DNA of 22,774 nt from Alphaproteobacteria bacterium (GCA_947499175.1 CANMNU010000006.1:1-22774), one strand, 5' to 3'; numbered from the stretch's first letter, positions 9,401 to 15,749 are shown. Program-made: numbers and translations. Notes: generated by a model from the sequence alone, not told the origin.

Positions 9401-11087
9401 TGCCGGCACCGCCACCACCACCAAAGCTGCCACATCCGCCATAACCATTACCACCAGTGCCTAAATCACCATTTTCCCCAAAATTTCCATTATTCAAGCC
9501 GAGATTAGCAAAAACTCCATTACTGTATTTTCCTCGGTATCCTCCAGTTCCGCCTGTGCCCATAGCTCCGCCAGATCCAAATCCACCACCCCCGCCAAAG
9601 CCGCCACATCCGCCATAACCATCACCACCATTACCTCCTTGACCACCTTTACCACCGTCACCTCCCTGGCCATAACCAGTTCCATTGGTAATCAGGTCAT
9701 TCAAAATTGTAGTCAAAACCATTGAGAGACCAGGAATTCCTCCTTGTCCCTGTTTACCAATATCTCCTGCATTATTACCATCACCACCATCACCGCCAGA
9801 ACCACCGTTACCGCCTACTCCAGATCCACCACCACTACCAAACAAACCGTCACCAGAGTGAGCGTCACCCCCGTTACCACCTTTACCACCTGTGCCACCA
9901 AGTCCACCAATCCCAGCTAAAGGTGCTGGAATTGAAATATTTATCCCTCCTACAAGAGGTATGGAAATCTCTAGGGATGGGCCGGCGTCACCTCCCTGGC
10001 CACCATCGCCTCCCTCACCACCATTACCTCCGCTTCCTCCAGATCCACCACCGCCACCTATACAACCAGTGCTATATAAAGCTTTACCACCATTGCCTCC
10101 GGTACCACCATCCCCACCTTTCCAGCCAGGAATTCCTGGAAGCCCTGGGAATCCTGGCATTAGTGGAATAGGAATTGTAAAGCCATTAAGGCCATTAAAC
10201 CCATTAACTCCGTCGCTTCCCTTACCACCAGTGCTTCCTGCCCCCCCAACACCGGTGCCAAAACCACACGATCCAGAACCAATTACGCCAGACTGCCCTC
10301 CTAGCACGGGTTTTAAGTTTACACCTAAGTAACTTGCTATCGTATTCTTGTGCCCTGTTTCTCCTGAGGATCCGTCATAAGTTGTTGAGTTATTTACAGA
10401 AAGATCTTTAGTTTTTTTTCCGTCTTGAGAAACCATTGGGCCAAATAATCCAGAACCTATTTCCCAGGTATGGTTGTAAGTGTTTAAACCTCCTCCACCA
10501 CCACCTGCGAGATTTGCATTTTCAGTAAATCCACCAAAAGCTTGGCAACCATTTATGGTTACATTACTTAAAGTAACTGTAGAGCCCCTGTTTACAAAAA
10601 ACGCTCCTCCCGCACCCATTCCACTACCGCCATACAAGGAATAACCACCTTGTGCTGTAAGGTTAGTGAGGGTAAGGTTTGAGATATTTACAGTAAGAAG
10701 AGCTGGATCGGTGCCAAAGATAATATCATTTGCATCAGCAGATATGGGGGTAATCATAAAACCGCAATTAACAACGCCATTGCCCGATATAACATTATTT
10801 TTACCATCAATATTCCAAGTTACTGGTTGGCTTATTGGTTGACTAGCCATTACATTCGATTGGCTATAGTCACTATTCGTAACGAAGAGTGGGCTATGCT
10901 GGCTAAGATAAATGTTATCATTTAATAAAATGGAGGCCGCCCCCAGGACAATTGAATTATTTTGCATTGTCACTGTACGTAATGCCCCCTCACTATTGAC
11001 AGTAGATGCAGTTGCACCTGAGCTCTGCCAATGAATAGCCAGTACGACACCACATAGGAAGGATTTTTTAAATAAGTATTTAAACAT
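3417..11087 (-). CDS. Giant type V autotransporter with Gly-rich insert and tandem beta-strand repeats
   Basis: This 2556-residue protein has all parts of a classical autotransporter. Residues 1-28 are a Sec signal (MFKYLFKKSFLCGVVLAIHW...). Residues about 90-200 are beta-helical, with the Pmp-like motif GGAFFVNRG near 160. Residues about 263-614 are a Gly-rich tract (GGxGGxGG, with a short collagen-like GFPGLPGIPGWKGG near 315). The helix resumes at GGAIFVRDGG (about 615). Residues about 700-2180 are PATR-type repeats, including near-identical 96-residue units between about 900 and 1700. A linker with APPPPPPG (about 2232) leads to a beta-barrel (about 2265-2556) that starts near GVWVSGLYNQG and ends in Phe (KIEKYF), as the BAM complex requires. 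The barrel should insert in the outer membrane and present the passenger as adhesin, coat or host-interaction surface; the target is not visible. The ribosome binding site is weak (AAAG). The gene is uninterrupted over 7.7 kb despite its repeats, implying selection. Confidence 0.93.
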   Translation of the reverse strand: MFKYLFKKSFLCGVVLAIHWQSSGATASTVNSEGALRTVTMQNNSIVLGAASILLNDNIYLSQHSPLFVTNSDYSQSNVMASQPISQPVTWNIDGKNNVISGNGVVNCGFMITPISADANDIIFGTDPALLTVNISNLTLTNLTAQGGYSLYGGSGMGAGGAFFVNRGSTVTLSNVTINGCQAFGGFTENANLAGGGGGGLNTYNHTWEIGSGLFGPMVSQDGKKTKDLSVNNSTTYDGSSGETGHKNTIASYLGVNLKPVLGGQSGVIGSGSCGFGTGVGGAGSTGGKGSDGVNGFNGLNGFTIPIPLMPGFPGLPGIPGWKGGDGGTGGNGGKALYSTGCIGGGGGSGGSGGNGGEGGDGGQGGDAGPSLEISIPLVGGINISIPAPLAGIGGLGGTGGKGGNGGDAHSGDGLFGSGGGSGVGGNGGSGGDGGDGNNAGDIGKQGQGGIPGLSMVLTTILNDLITNGTGYGQGGDGGKGGQGGNGGDGYGGCGGFGGGGGFGSGGAMGTGGTGGYRGKYSNGVFANLGLNNGNFGENGDLGTGGNGYGGCGSFGGGGGAGTGYGEVTNSGTGYGGNGGFGGGGGSSNSGFCGLAGYGGTDGNSAFGGNGAGFGGAIFVRDGGLLTINGPFLAKNNSVFANGGALAQGSDLFIVGESTKATVVTLDTTDGDVIFNGTIEDDAGNIMPDDGEAGVSLGGSLFCKGQNNVILNGKNTYAGTTTVQGGVSIFEADNLGCGVLDLNGGTLIVNDKATGSVTLDRMSSVTLTGNSTIVNDSTQDVVINSILSGSNSLTKGGLGNLILAGANTFSGGLDINMGTVSVSDPTYLGSGGINLGGGTLSALTSMIITNPIGGSGGTLDDNGNNNTLSGSINTTGPIIKDGDGTLTFTNADNVCGGLTVNAGTVVAGANDTFRGGLSLKNSATVSLQNYNQSQITDLTSDVNSTLDLGSATLTASTTGNDIIGGIIQGSGGLVFGGNGTTTISNGDNPFSGGLTVNSGTVVAGANNAFGTGFLNIKGGLVDLIATSQNVTSLFGTGGTLNINGTLTSSSSTADTLASLIEGFGLFNIYGLGSLTLNNGNNSFSGVTHIDQSIVIAGANNALGRGKITLTNGANLQLQNHNQAQITDLTSDANSTLDLGSATLTASTTGNDVIGGIIQGSGGLVFGGNGTTTISNGNNPFSGGLTVNSGTVIAGANNAFGTGFLNIKGGLVELQNYNQSHITDLNSNLGSTLDLGSATLIASTTGNDVIAGLIQGSGGLVFGGNGTTTISNGNNPFSGGLTVNSGTVIAGANNAFGTGFLNIKGGLVELQNYNQANITDLNSDVGSTLNLGTATLTASTTGNDVIAGIIQGTGGLVFGGNGTTTISNGNNPFSGGLTVNSGTVIAGANNAFGTGFLDINGGLVNLIATTQTITRLFGNGGTLNINNGSLISNSNIIDTLASLIEGSGTLNLYGTGSLTLTNGSNSFSGTTNINQRTVIAGANNTFGMGKINLTNGANLQLQNHNQANITDLNSDANSTIDLGSATLTASTTGNDVIDGTINGTGGLVFGGNGTTTISNGNNPFSGGLTVTSGTVIAGANNAFGQGFLNINGGLVELTSFPQTNITDLNSNLGSTLDLGTATLTATTTGNDTIAGIIQGSGGLVFGGNGTTTISNGNNPFSGGLTVNSGTVIAGANNAFGTGFLNIKGGLVELGNFPQTTIGDLNIAPGGILDLGTAGMIISHTGNNTIAGLIRNHNAPVTFSGIGSSTLSNENTFIGGFAITGGTVSATAVDALGKGSCRITGGILNVTANQNITDLSSTTYGTNGTDGIDGNPGTSGTLNLGSGCVFTTTTTTNTKLASVITGDGSLDVAGTGTLTLEGNNTSTGGITINNGGSVSISSPNNLGFGPITLNNGSLMPTSPSSMVLSNNFSILSGGGTIDGGGQDIFISGNLSGSGQLVTKGPGKFVATGDNSLFYGKIDYTNGTKLSVNSDQSLGKGELNFSDSIFAPNVPITVNNPIVLSPGLSANGLTIQDSGNNDIFNGPLSGAGNLTKNSGNGLLTLGGNSPAFTGSTTIDDGQLIVNGSIANSPVTINTGASVGGSGQIGSLELNNGSSFNVIVNNVGELDQLTVNGGVTINSGVTLNISDSAYSAPLGLATYPIIAGTSINGAFSQITRSNFIPSFLSFRPIYGPNGVTLEVKNSVIGANHNDGGAAAASAGSAVSGLVNARIASGDEDISSGGDGSSFTFFAPPPPPPGSALLINTSNRNSSMSEKVISWLNEKGPVSYDNNKIGVWVSGLYNQGHNKVTAFSGASTDSFQGAALGLEIKNTEDHQLFGAVVGGGISKSQQSLTPENKADGKTWSIGFYHSMGFFKSDYGYCRFDHSINFSKTYTKSQRLATTIDGSTFLAHKNTQTISPSVSGEISHKFKFADHVSLRPFCGMAYSQSTRAAASEYDAGDYAISSPKLTIKSFKASWGGDFGKKFKTPSYEFFLHSRLGYAYDFLAKNNIDYIYTLGGDPGGYQVMIPTAGAATISTSIALSMKIKDSSIQISGSCGADFQKKRNSVNTLLKIEKYF
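6000..8410 (-). repeat. Tandem 288-bp repeats inside the giant autotransporter gene
   Basis: Equivalent points of the repeat fall at 8056, 7486, 7198, 6910, 6337 and 6049. Neighbouring full units are exactly 288 bp (96 codons) apart. The two wider steps, 573 bp (6337 to 6910) and 570 bp (7486 to 8056), each hold one extra variant module with the protein motif DTLASLIEG and a following QLQNHNQ strand. Six copies of LVFGGNGTTTISNG result. Blocks of 60-90 bp are almost identical between units, so the repeats arose recently or are kept alike by gene conversion. A more diverged unit precedes the block around 8340-8400. The order of units (A, B, A, A, A, B, A, A) suggests that a multi-unit block was itself duplicated. 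Confidence 0.9.
9240..10300 (-). repeat. Gly-rich (PGRS-like) low-complexity coding tract
   Basis: About 1.06 kb of the autotransporter gene encodes GGxGGxGG-type sequence (residues about 263-614), with small Cys-containing variants such as GYGGCGGFGGGG and one collagen-like Gly-X-Y stretch near 10,100-10,170. The opposite strand consequently shows long proline-rich open frames that are not genes. The tract is bounded on both sides by GGA[IF]FV motifs of the beta-helix, as if inserted into a loop of the fold. The local G+C content is clearly higher than the neighbouring DNA because of GGN codons. Confidence 0.85.
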
Positions 11088-11155
11088 TATCTTTAATTTT
11101 ATTTATTTTCCAACTACCACTGTCAGATAAAAAAGTTAATTTTTAGTTAACCTAG

Positions 11156-11184
11156 GATATAGGCGGTTCTGTCGCATCTGTTAA
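11156..11184 (-). promoter_or_regulatory. Candidate promoter of the autotransporter operon
   Basis: Read on the minus strand, TTAACA (11179-11184) is followed after exactly 17 bases by TATATC (11156-11161). Both hexamers resemble the sigma-70 consensus. Transcription would begin near 11149, giving a leader of about 60 bases before the ATG at 11087. Prediction from sequence only. Confidence 0.35.
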
Positions 11185-11472
11185 AGGTAACCGAATTCTG
11201 TTAGATTTTTATCGAAAGAGGATGCGATGTTGCTAAAGATTTGTAAACGTCCAGTAAACCTCATCTAACGTAGAGAAAATTAAGCGGCTATGTTTAGAGA
11301 TGGTCCCCCTAAAATTTGAAGAAATCCATCCGCGTTTATAGGTAAAAATTAGGCGCACTTAGACAGTGTAGCAAATTCGCAGATTGGAATTAAATCTAAT
11401 TGCAATGTAACCCCGGCGTAACCCTGAGCATTTTCAGCTAATTTCAAAAATCCTTAAAACCCTTACTGAGAC
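11185..11472. other. Intergenic stretch between tRNA-Thr and the autotransporter promoter, no recognised feature
   Basis: Together with the autotransporter leader this gap is about 385 bases. Neither strand has a convincing open reading frame or RNA gene. The part between about 11,280 and 11,420 is somewhat richer in G+C than its surroundings and may be a remnant of something older, but I cannot name it. No clear terminator follows the tRNA. Confidence 0.5.
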
Positions 11473-11548
11473 TGGTGCCGGTTGCAAGATTCGAACTCGC
11501 GACCTACTGATTACAAATCAGTTGCTCTACCAACTGAGCTAAACCGGC
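11473..11548 (-). tRNA. tRNA-Thr (anticodon UGU)
   Basis: The 76-base minus-strand segment folds as a complete tRNA. The acceptor arm GCCGGTT pairs with AACCGGC, followed by discriminator A and an encoded CCA. The D-arm contains AGCTCAGTTGGTAGAGC. The anticodon stem ACTGA/TCAGT encloses the loop TTTGTAA, whose central TGT reads threonine ACA codons (and other ACN by wobble). The T-arm contains GTTCGAATC. It lies between the autotransporter operon and dnaK and is transcribed away from dnaK. Confidence 0.97.
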
Positions 11549-11739
11549 ATACAGTTAAATGTATATAAATTTTAACTTTCAGTCTAGTTTTTTGTTCAAT
11601 ATATTAAATATTTTTAAAAACTATTACGTTTTGGTATTTGTAAAACATACAGAATTGTTACCTTGTAGCCTAGGAATATCGGTATTAATCAACTCACATT
11701 ACATAAAACTTTTTTTCTTATAAAAAATCTTGTATATTG

Positions 11740-11766
11740 TTAGCACTGTAAGCAGACGAGTGCTAA
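11740..11766 (+). promoter_or_regulatory. CIRCE operator (HrcA-binding inverted repeat) upstream of dnaK
   Basis: The left arm TTAGCACTG (11740-11748) and right arm GAGTGCTAA (11758-11766) are separated by 9 bases. This matches the CIRCE consensus TTAGCACTC-N9-GAGTGCTAA at 17 of 18 arm positions; only the innermost base of the left arm differs. HrcA, whose activity depends on GroEL, binds such sites and represses heat-shock genes. The site ends 25 bases before the dnaK ATG. A TATATT hexamer at 11733-11738, just upstream, could be the -10 box, which would put the start of transcription inside the operator; no good -35 is seen. Confidence 0.92.
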
Positions 11767-11791
11767 CGATTTAAAATATAAGGAGAAAACT

Positions 11792-13699
11792 ATGTCACGC
11801 GTAATTGGAATAGACTTAGGCACCACAAACTCATGTGTTGCTGTTATGGAAGGTAACACTGCGAAAGTTATCGAAAACACAGAAGGCGCACGCACAACCC
11901 CATCTATGGTTGCCTTTACTGAAAGTGGTGAGCGTCTTGTTGGACAACCAGCAAAACGTCAGGGTGTAACCAACCCTGAAAATACTTTATTTGCGATTAA
12001 ACGTTTGATAGGTCGCACATTTAATGACCCAATGACTCAAAAAGACATCGGGTTAGTACCTTACAAAATCATATCTGGTGAGAATAAAGATGCATGGGTG
12101 GAAACTCGTGGAGAAAAATACAGCCCAAGCCAAATCAGCGCCTTTATTTTGCAAAAAATGAAAGAAACTGCTGAAAATTATTTGGGTGAAAAGGTTACCC
12201 AAGCGGTAATTACAGTTCCTGCTCACTTTAACGATGCGCAACGCCAAGCTACAAAATATGCTGGTCGTATTGCTGGCCTTGAAGTATTGCGTATTATTAA
12301 CGAACCAACAGCCGCAGCTTTAGCCTATGGCCTTGAAAAAAAAGCTAATGGAACCTTTGTCGTGTATGATTTGGGTGGTGGTACTTTTGACGTTTCAATC
12401 CTTGAAATTGGCGATGGAGTGTTCGAAGTAAAATCAACCAATGGCGATACGTTCTTGGGCGGTGAAGATTTTGACTCAAGAATTATTGATTGGCTTGCCG
12501 ATGAATTTAAAAAAGAGCAATCAATTGATTTGCGCAAAGATAAATTAGCCTTACAACGCTTAAAAGAAGCTGCAGAAAAAGCAAAAATTGAGCTTTCTAA
12601 TTCTGCCCAAACTGATATAAATTTACCCTTCATTACAGCAGATGCAAATGGCCCAAAGCATTTAAACATTAAATTAACTCGCGCTAAACTTGAGTCTTTG
12701 GTTGAAGAGTTGGTGCAACGCACTGTAGAGCCATGTAAGGCTGCATTGCGTGATGCTGGCATTCAGCTTAGTCAAATTGATGAAGTAATTTTAGTAGGTG
12801 GTATGAGCCGCATGCCAAAAATTATTGAAACAGTAAAACAACTTTTTGGTCGTGAACCAAATCGCGGAGTTAATCCTGATGAAGTTGTAGCAATTGGTGC
12901 TGCAATTCAAGGCGGTGTTTTGAAGGGTGATGTTAAAGATGTTCTACTACTTGACGTGACTCCACTTTCCCTAGGTATTGAAACTTTAGGTGGAATCTTC
13001 ACAAGACTAATAGAACGCAACACAACAATTCCAACTAGGAAAAGTCAGGTGTTTTCAACAGCTGATGATAGCCAAACTGCTGTAACAATTCGTGTTTTCC
13101 AAGGAGAACGTGAAATGGCTGCTGATAACAAAATTTTAGGTCAGTTTGATTTGGTTGGAATTCCAGCAGCACCACGCGGTATGCCACAAATTGAAGTGAC
13201 TTTTGATATTGATGCTAACGGTATAGTTCAAGTTTCTGCTAAAGACAAAGCAACCAATAAAGAACAGCAAATTCGCATTCAAGCCTCAGGTGGTTTGTCA
13301 GAAGCTGATATTCAGCGCATGGTGAAAGAAGCAGAAGCCAATGCCGAAGAAGATAAAAAACGCAGAGAATTAATTGAAGTTAAAAATCATGGCGATGCGT
13401 TAGTGCATTCTACAGAAAAATCATTAACTGAGTTTGGTTCTGCTGTTTCTCCGGAAGAAAAGAGCCAAATTGAAACTGACCTAGCTGCCGTTAAAGAAGC
13501 TTTGACATCTGAAAATATTGAAGATATCCAAGCTAAAATTCAAACCTTAGTTCAGTCGTCAATGAAACTTGGAGAGGCTGCCTATAAGGCATCTCAAACT
13601 GCTGAAGGTTCAACAGAAGCTGCTGCTGCAGAATCAGATGCTGAAAATATTATTGATGCTGAGTTTGACTTGAAAGATGACGAACGTAAAAAAGGCTAA
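11792..13699 (+). CDS. dnaK: Molecular chaperone DnaK (Hsp70)
   Basis: The 635-residue protein is a full-length bacterial Hsp70. It is an ATP-dependent cytoplasmic chaperone that binds exposed hydrophobic segments and cycles with DnaJ and GrpE. The ATPase domain shows IDLGTTNS (residues 7-14), IINEPTAAALAYG (about 169), VYDLGGGTFDVS (about 191) and ILVGGMSRMP (about 333). The interdomain linker is DVLLLDVTPLSLGIETLGG (about 383). The substrate-binding beta-sandwich and helical lid follow, and the tail ends NIIDAEFDLKDDERKKG, close to the usual D/E/K-rich C-terminus. An AGGAG ribosome binding site lies 6 bases before the ATG. It is preceded by a CIRCE operator and closed by a strong terminator, so it is expressed alone; dnaJ, its usual downstream partner, is not in the window. 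Confidence 0.98.
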   Translation: MSRVIGIDLGTTNSCVAVMEGNTAKVIENTEGARTTPSMVAFTESGERLVGQPAKRQGVTNPENTLFAIKRLIGRTFNDPMTQKDIGLVPYKIISGENKDAWVETRGEKYSPSQISAFILQKMKETAENYLGEKVTQAVITVPAHFNDAQRQATKYAGRIAGLEVLRIINEPTAAALAYGLEKKANGTFVVYDLGGGTFDVSILEIGDGVFEVKSTNGDTFLGGEDFDSRIIDWLADEFKKEQSIDLRKDKLALQRLKEAAEKAKIELSNSAQTDINLPFITADANGPKHLNIKLTRAKLESLVEELVQRTVEPCKAALRDAGIQLSQIDEVILVGGMSRMPKIIETVKQLFGREPNRGVNPDEVVAIGAAIQGGVLKGDVKDVLLLDVTPLSLGIETLGGIFTRLIERNTTIPTRKSQVFSTADDSQTAVTIRVFQGEREMAADNKILGQFDLVGIPAAPRGMPQIEVTFDIDANGIVQVSAKDKATNKEQQIRIQASGGLSEADIQRMVKEAEANAEEDKKRRELIEVKNHGDALVHSTEKSLTEFGSAVSPEEKSQIETDLAAVKEALTSENIEDIQAKIQTLVQSSMKLGEAAYKASQTAEGSTEAAAAESDAENIIDAEFDLKDDERKKG

Positions 13700-13723
13700 T
13701 TATAGCTTTACTATGACTAAGCA

Positions 13724-13752
13724 AAAAAGCCAGCTCTAAAGCTGGCTTTTTG
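13724..13752. terminator. Bidirectional rho-independent terminator after dnaK
   Basis: AAAGCCAGCT (13726-13735) pairs perfectly with AGCTGGCTTT (13740-13749) around the loop CTAA. A T-run follows on the plus strand and an A-run precedes, giving a T-run on the minus strand. It can therefore end both dnaK and the converging three-gene operon whose last stop codon is at 13784. Confidence 0.93.
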
Positions 13753-13783
13753 TTAATGGTAAAAAATGCTTAAGTTTAATCCT

Positions 13784-14269
13784 TTATAATGATGGCCTAG
13801 GGATCTTGCCTAATTCTTTAATTCGGTCATACAAGTTACTATTACTGCGGAGTATGTTAGTGAGTTCAACACTTGCAAGCCTATCTTTTTCTGGAATTTC
13901 TTTGATAGCTATAATTAGACGGCTAAGATCCTCAACAGTATTGTCCCTATTTTTAGCAAGAACTATTTTAGCTGAATAAGCTATGCTATCCCATTCTTGA
14001 TCATTAACGCCAAGAGCTAGCAAAAATAAATCAGTATATTTGCTACCAGCTGTTAAATACGGCAATAATTTTCTACCATTTTTAATGGCCCTTATTTTTG
14101 ATTCTTGTGTTGCATTATTCCAAATATTATCAGCGTTACTATCTGCTAAATTTTTATCAGCTAAATACAGAAAAACCCTTAGATAATTTTCTTTTTGTTC
14201 ATCATAAGGTTGATTGGCAGCTGTAACAATCGCTAAACTCAATGTTGCAAAACAGACGAAACGTAACAT
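13784..14269 (-). CDS. Secreted helical protein of unknown family
   Basis: No family recognised. The 161 residues start with a Sec signal peptide (MLRFVCFATLSLAIVTAANQ, likely cut after VTA or TAA near residue 18). The mature part of about 143 residues looks largely alpha-helical, with alternating charged and hydrophobic stretches (e.g. ENYLRVFLYLADKNLADS, residues 27-44), and has no cysteine and no second membrane segment. GGAG lies 5 bases before the ATG. It is the last of three consecutive minus-strand genes for exported proteins and is probably transcribed with them, ending at the shared terminator near 13,740. Periplasmic or secreted location is inferred from the signal peptide. Confidence 0.7.
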   Translation of the reverse strand: MLRFVCFATLSLAIVTAANQPYDEQKENYLRVFLYLADKNLADSNADNIWNNATQESKIRAIKNGRKLLPYLTAGSKYTDLFLLALGVNDQEWDSIAYSAKIVLAKNRDNTVEDLSRLIIAIKEIPEKDRLASVELTNILRSNSNLYDRIKELGKIPRPSL

Positions 14270-14358
14270 AACTTCTCCAAAATCAAATAATTAAAACAAA
14301 TAGGTCACTCATATAGAAATTGTTGCACAAATAGAATTATTTGCATATTGTTAAATAC

Positions 14359-14868
14359 TCAATTATGGCTAAAGAAATGGCACTGATAAATGTTTTCATA
14401 AGGCCATTTTGTAAAAATTTCTGAAAAATTGCAGCCTTTAGTATCAATAAATATCAAATCATATTTGTCTTTTTCATTTACAAATAATAATTTTAACTCT
14501 TCATTTATTTGGGAAGCAATATCACCATTTTTACCAGAAAACACATCAAAAATTATTAAGTTATATTTTTCTTTTAGCTCTGGACATACAATCTGATTAT
14601 ATAATTCTGTTGTAATGCTATAGCTATAATCCATACCGTTTTGAATTTGATAATCTTCAGTCAAAAATGCATTAACACCAGCTATCAAAACAGGATAACA
14701 TTTTTCATTATTTGCAGTATTAATAATATCGCTAATACAGCCAACTAAACCTTGTGTGCTTTTATTACCGTAGTAAACTATTTTTCTAGCATTTCCATCT
14801 GTATAATCATGATATGCAGCAGCAAAACCGCTTTGCGCAAAAATAAAACAAAAAATAAACAACCACAT
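14359..14868 (-). CDS. Secreted protein of unknown family
   Basis: No family recognised. The 169 residues begin with a hydrophobic signal (MWLFIFCFIFAQSGFAAA, probable cleavage after GFA or FAA near residue 17). The mature protein has alternating beta and alpha character, with strands such as KIVYYGN, YPVLIAGVNAF, NLIIFDVFS and DLIFIDTKG. This pattern resembles a small alpha/beta fold, but no nucleotide-binding or catalytic motif stands out. Four cysteines are spread through the mature part and might form disulfides after export. An AAGG-type ribosome binding site lies about 9 bases before the ATG. It lies 48 bp after the 247-aa gene and 89 bp before the 161-aa gene, in the middle of the presumed operon. 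Confidence 0.7.
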   Translation of the reverse strand: MWLFIFCFIFAQSGFAAAYHDYTDGNARKIVYYGNKSTQGLVGCISDIINTANNEKCYPVLIAGVNAFLTEDYQIQNGMDYSYSITTELYNQIVCPELKEKYNLIIFDVFSGKNGDIASQINEELKLLFVNEKDKYDLIFIDTKGCNFSEIFTKWPYENIYQCHFFSHN

Positions 14869-14916
14869 AACTTAAACCTTTTTTTTTAACAATTGTTAGA
14901 ATATTAGCACCTAAAA

Positions 14917-15660
14917 TCAAAATTTAAAACCCCGTATATTCTTAATTATCACAGGCGCTAATCTTCCAAAATATCCACCAATACGTGTACCAAAATACCC
15001 AAATATTCCTTTTTCTATGCTACTCTTTTCCAAGCAAACCCCATACAATCGATCTAAAATGAAGGCAAATGTATATGATCCAATTGTAACTTCTGGGGCT
15101 AGACATAATCCAGCAACAAATAAAGCTTGGGTAAATTTTTCTCTGTAACTTTTACTTGCTAGTTGTTCAATTAAATCTGGAAAAAGAGTACTCGCTCCCG
15201 CAAGCATAATACCACACATCGAATCTTTCTGATCTAGGTTTTCTGGAGAATGTGTTTTTATTAAGGAACCTAAGGCAATAGAACCAAGTATAGCAGCAGA
15301 TACTTGTTTACCCGCTAATTTGCTTAAAACAAAATTCAGTGCGTATGATTCAATAGTAACTTTTGGAGACTGACAAATCCCAACAACAAACAAAGCTTGA
15401 TCAATTTTTTCTTGATATGCTTTTCCTACAAGTTTTTCAATATCACCAGACAACATAGAATTTACTGCAGTAATCCCCATAACCACCGGATTCCTATCCA
15501 TAAATAATTGCGATAACCACTCAAAAGCAGTACAACCAATTACAGCAACAAAGCCCATGGTACACTTTGCTTTTCTTGTGGATTCCTCATCTAGCTGCAC
15601 ATCTGCGGCCATCAAATATGTGCAACTTAGCATAAAAAAAATTATAATTTTTTTTGTCAT
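14917..15660 (-). CDS. Exported protein with two 49-residue internal repeats, unknown family
   Basis: No family recognised. The 247-residue protein has a Sec signal peptide (MTKKIIIFFMLSCTYLMAAD, likely cut after LMA near residue 18). Residues 72-120 and 162-210 are a clear internal duplication at an exact spacing of 90: K/S-Y-x-E-K-x-x-Q-A-L-F-V-x-G-x-C-x-x-P-x-V-T-I-x-S-Y occurs in both, e.g. KIDQALFVVGICQSPKVTIE and KFTQALFVAGLCLAPEVTIG. Several hydrophobic segments (35-50, 85-97, 122-136, 180-190) could be amphipathic or membrane helices, so it may associate with a membrane. An AAGGA ribosome binding site lies about 6 bases before the ATG. It is the first gene of the three-gene exported-protein operon and has its own predicted promoter and an operator-like palindrome in its leader. 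Confidence 0.75.
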   Translation of the reverse strand: MTKKIIIFFMLSCTYLMAADVQLDEESTRKAKCTMGFVAVIGCTAFEWLSQLFMDRNPVVMGITAVNSMLSGDIEKLVGKAYQEKIDQALFVVGICQSPKVTIESYALNFVLSKLAGKQVSAAILGSIALGSLIKTHSPENLDQKDSMCGIMLAGASTLFPDLIEQLASKSYREKFTQALFVAGLCLAPEVTIGSYTFAFILDRLYGVCLEKSSIEKGIFGYFGTRIGGYFGRLAPVIIKNIRGFKF

Positions 15661-15687
15661 TGTTATCCTTTAAGTTTTGTTTTAACA

Positions 15688-15699
15688 GCAAACGTTTGC
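15688..15699. promoter_or_regulatory. Perfect 12-bp palindrome GCAAACGTTTGC, LacI/PurR-type operator candidate
   Basis: The perfect palindrome lies in the leader between the predicted promoter (15750-15778) and the ATG at 15660. It matches the core of operators bound by LacI/GalR-family repressors such as PurR, which have a central CG. Binding here would block elongation or initiation of the three-gene exported-protein operon. No LacI-family gene is in the window. Confidence 0.4.
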
Positions 15700-15749
15700 A
15701 ATAGCTTACGCAAATTCTTTCAAGTATATCAAGTATTATGTGTGGCTGG

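Noticed and set aside
5353..10332. Plus-strand Pro-rich and His-rich open frames opposite the giant autotransporter
   Set aside because: They arise from reading GGN, ACN and AAT repeat codons antisense. The repeats recur in them only because the true gene is repetitive.
11280..11420. Insertion-sequence remnant between tRNA-Thr and the autotransporter
   Set aside because: Composition hints at something older, but no frame resembles a transposase and no terminal repeats or target duplication are visible.
12053..12762. Minus-strand open frames inside dnaK
   Set aside because: Antisense shadows of a highly conserved gene.
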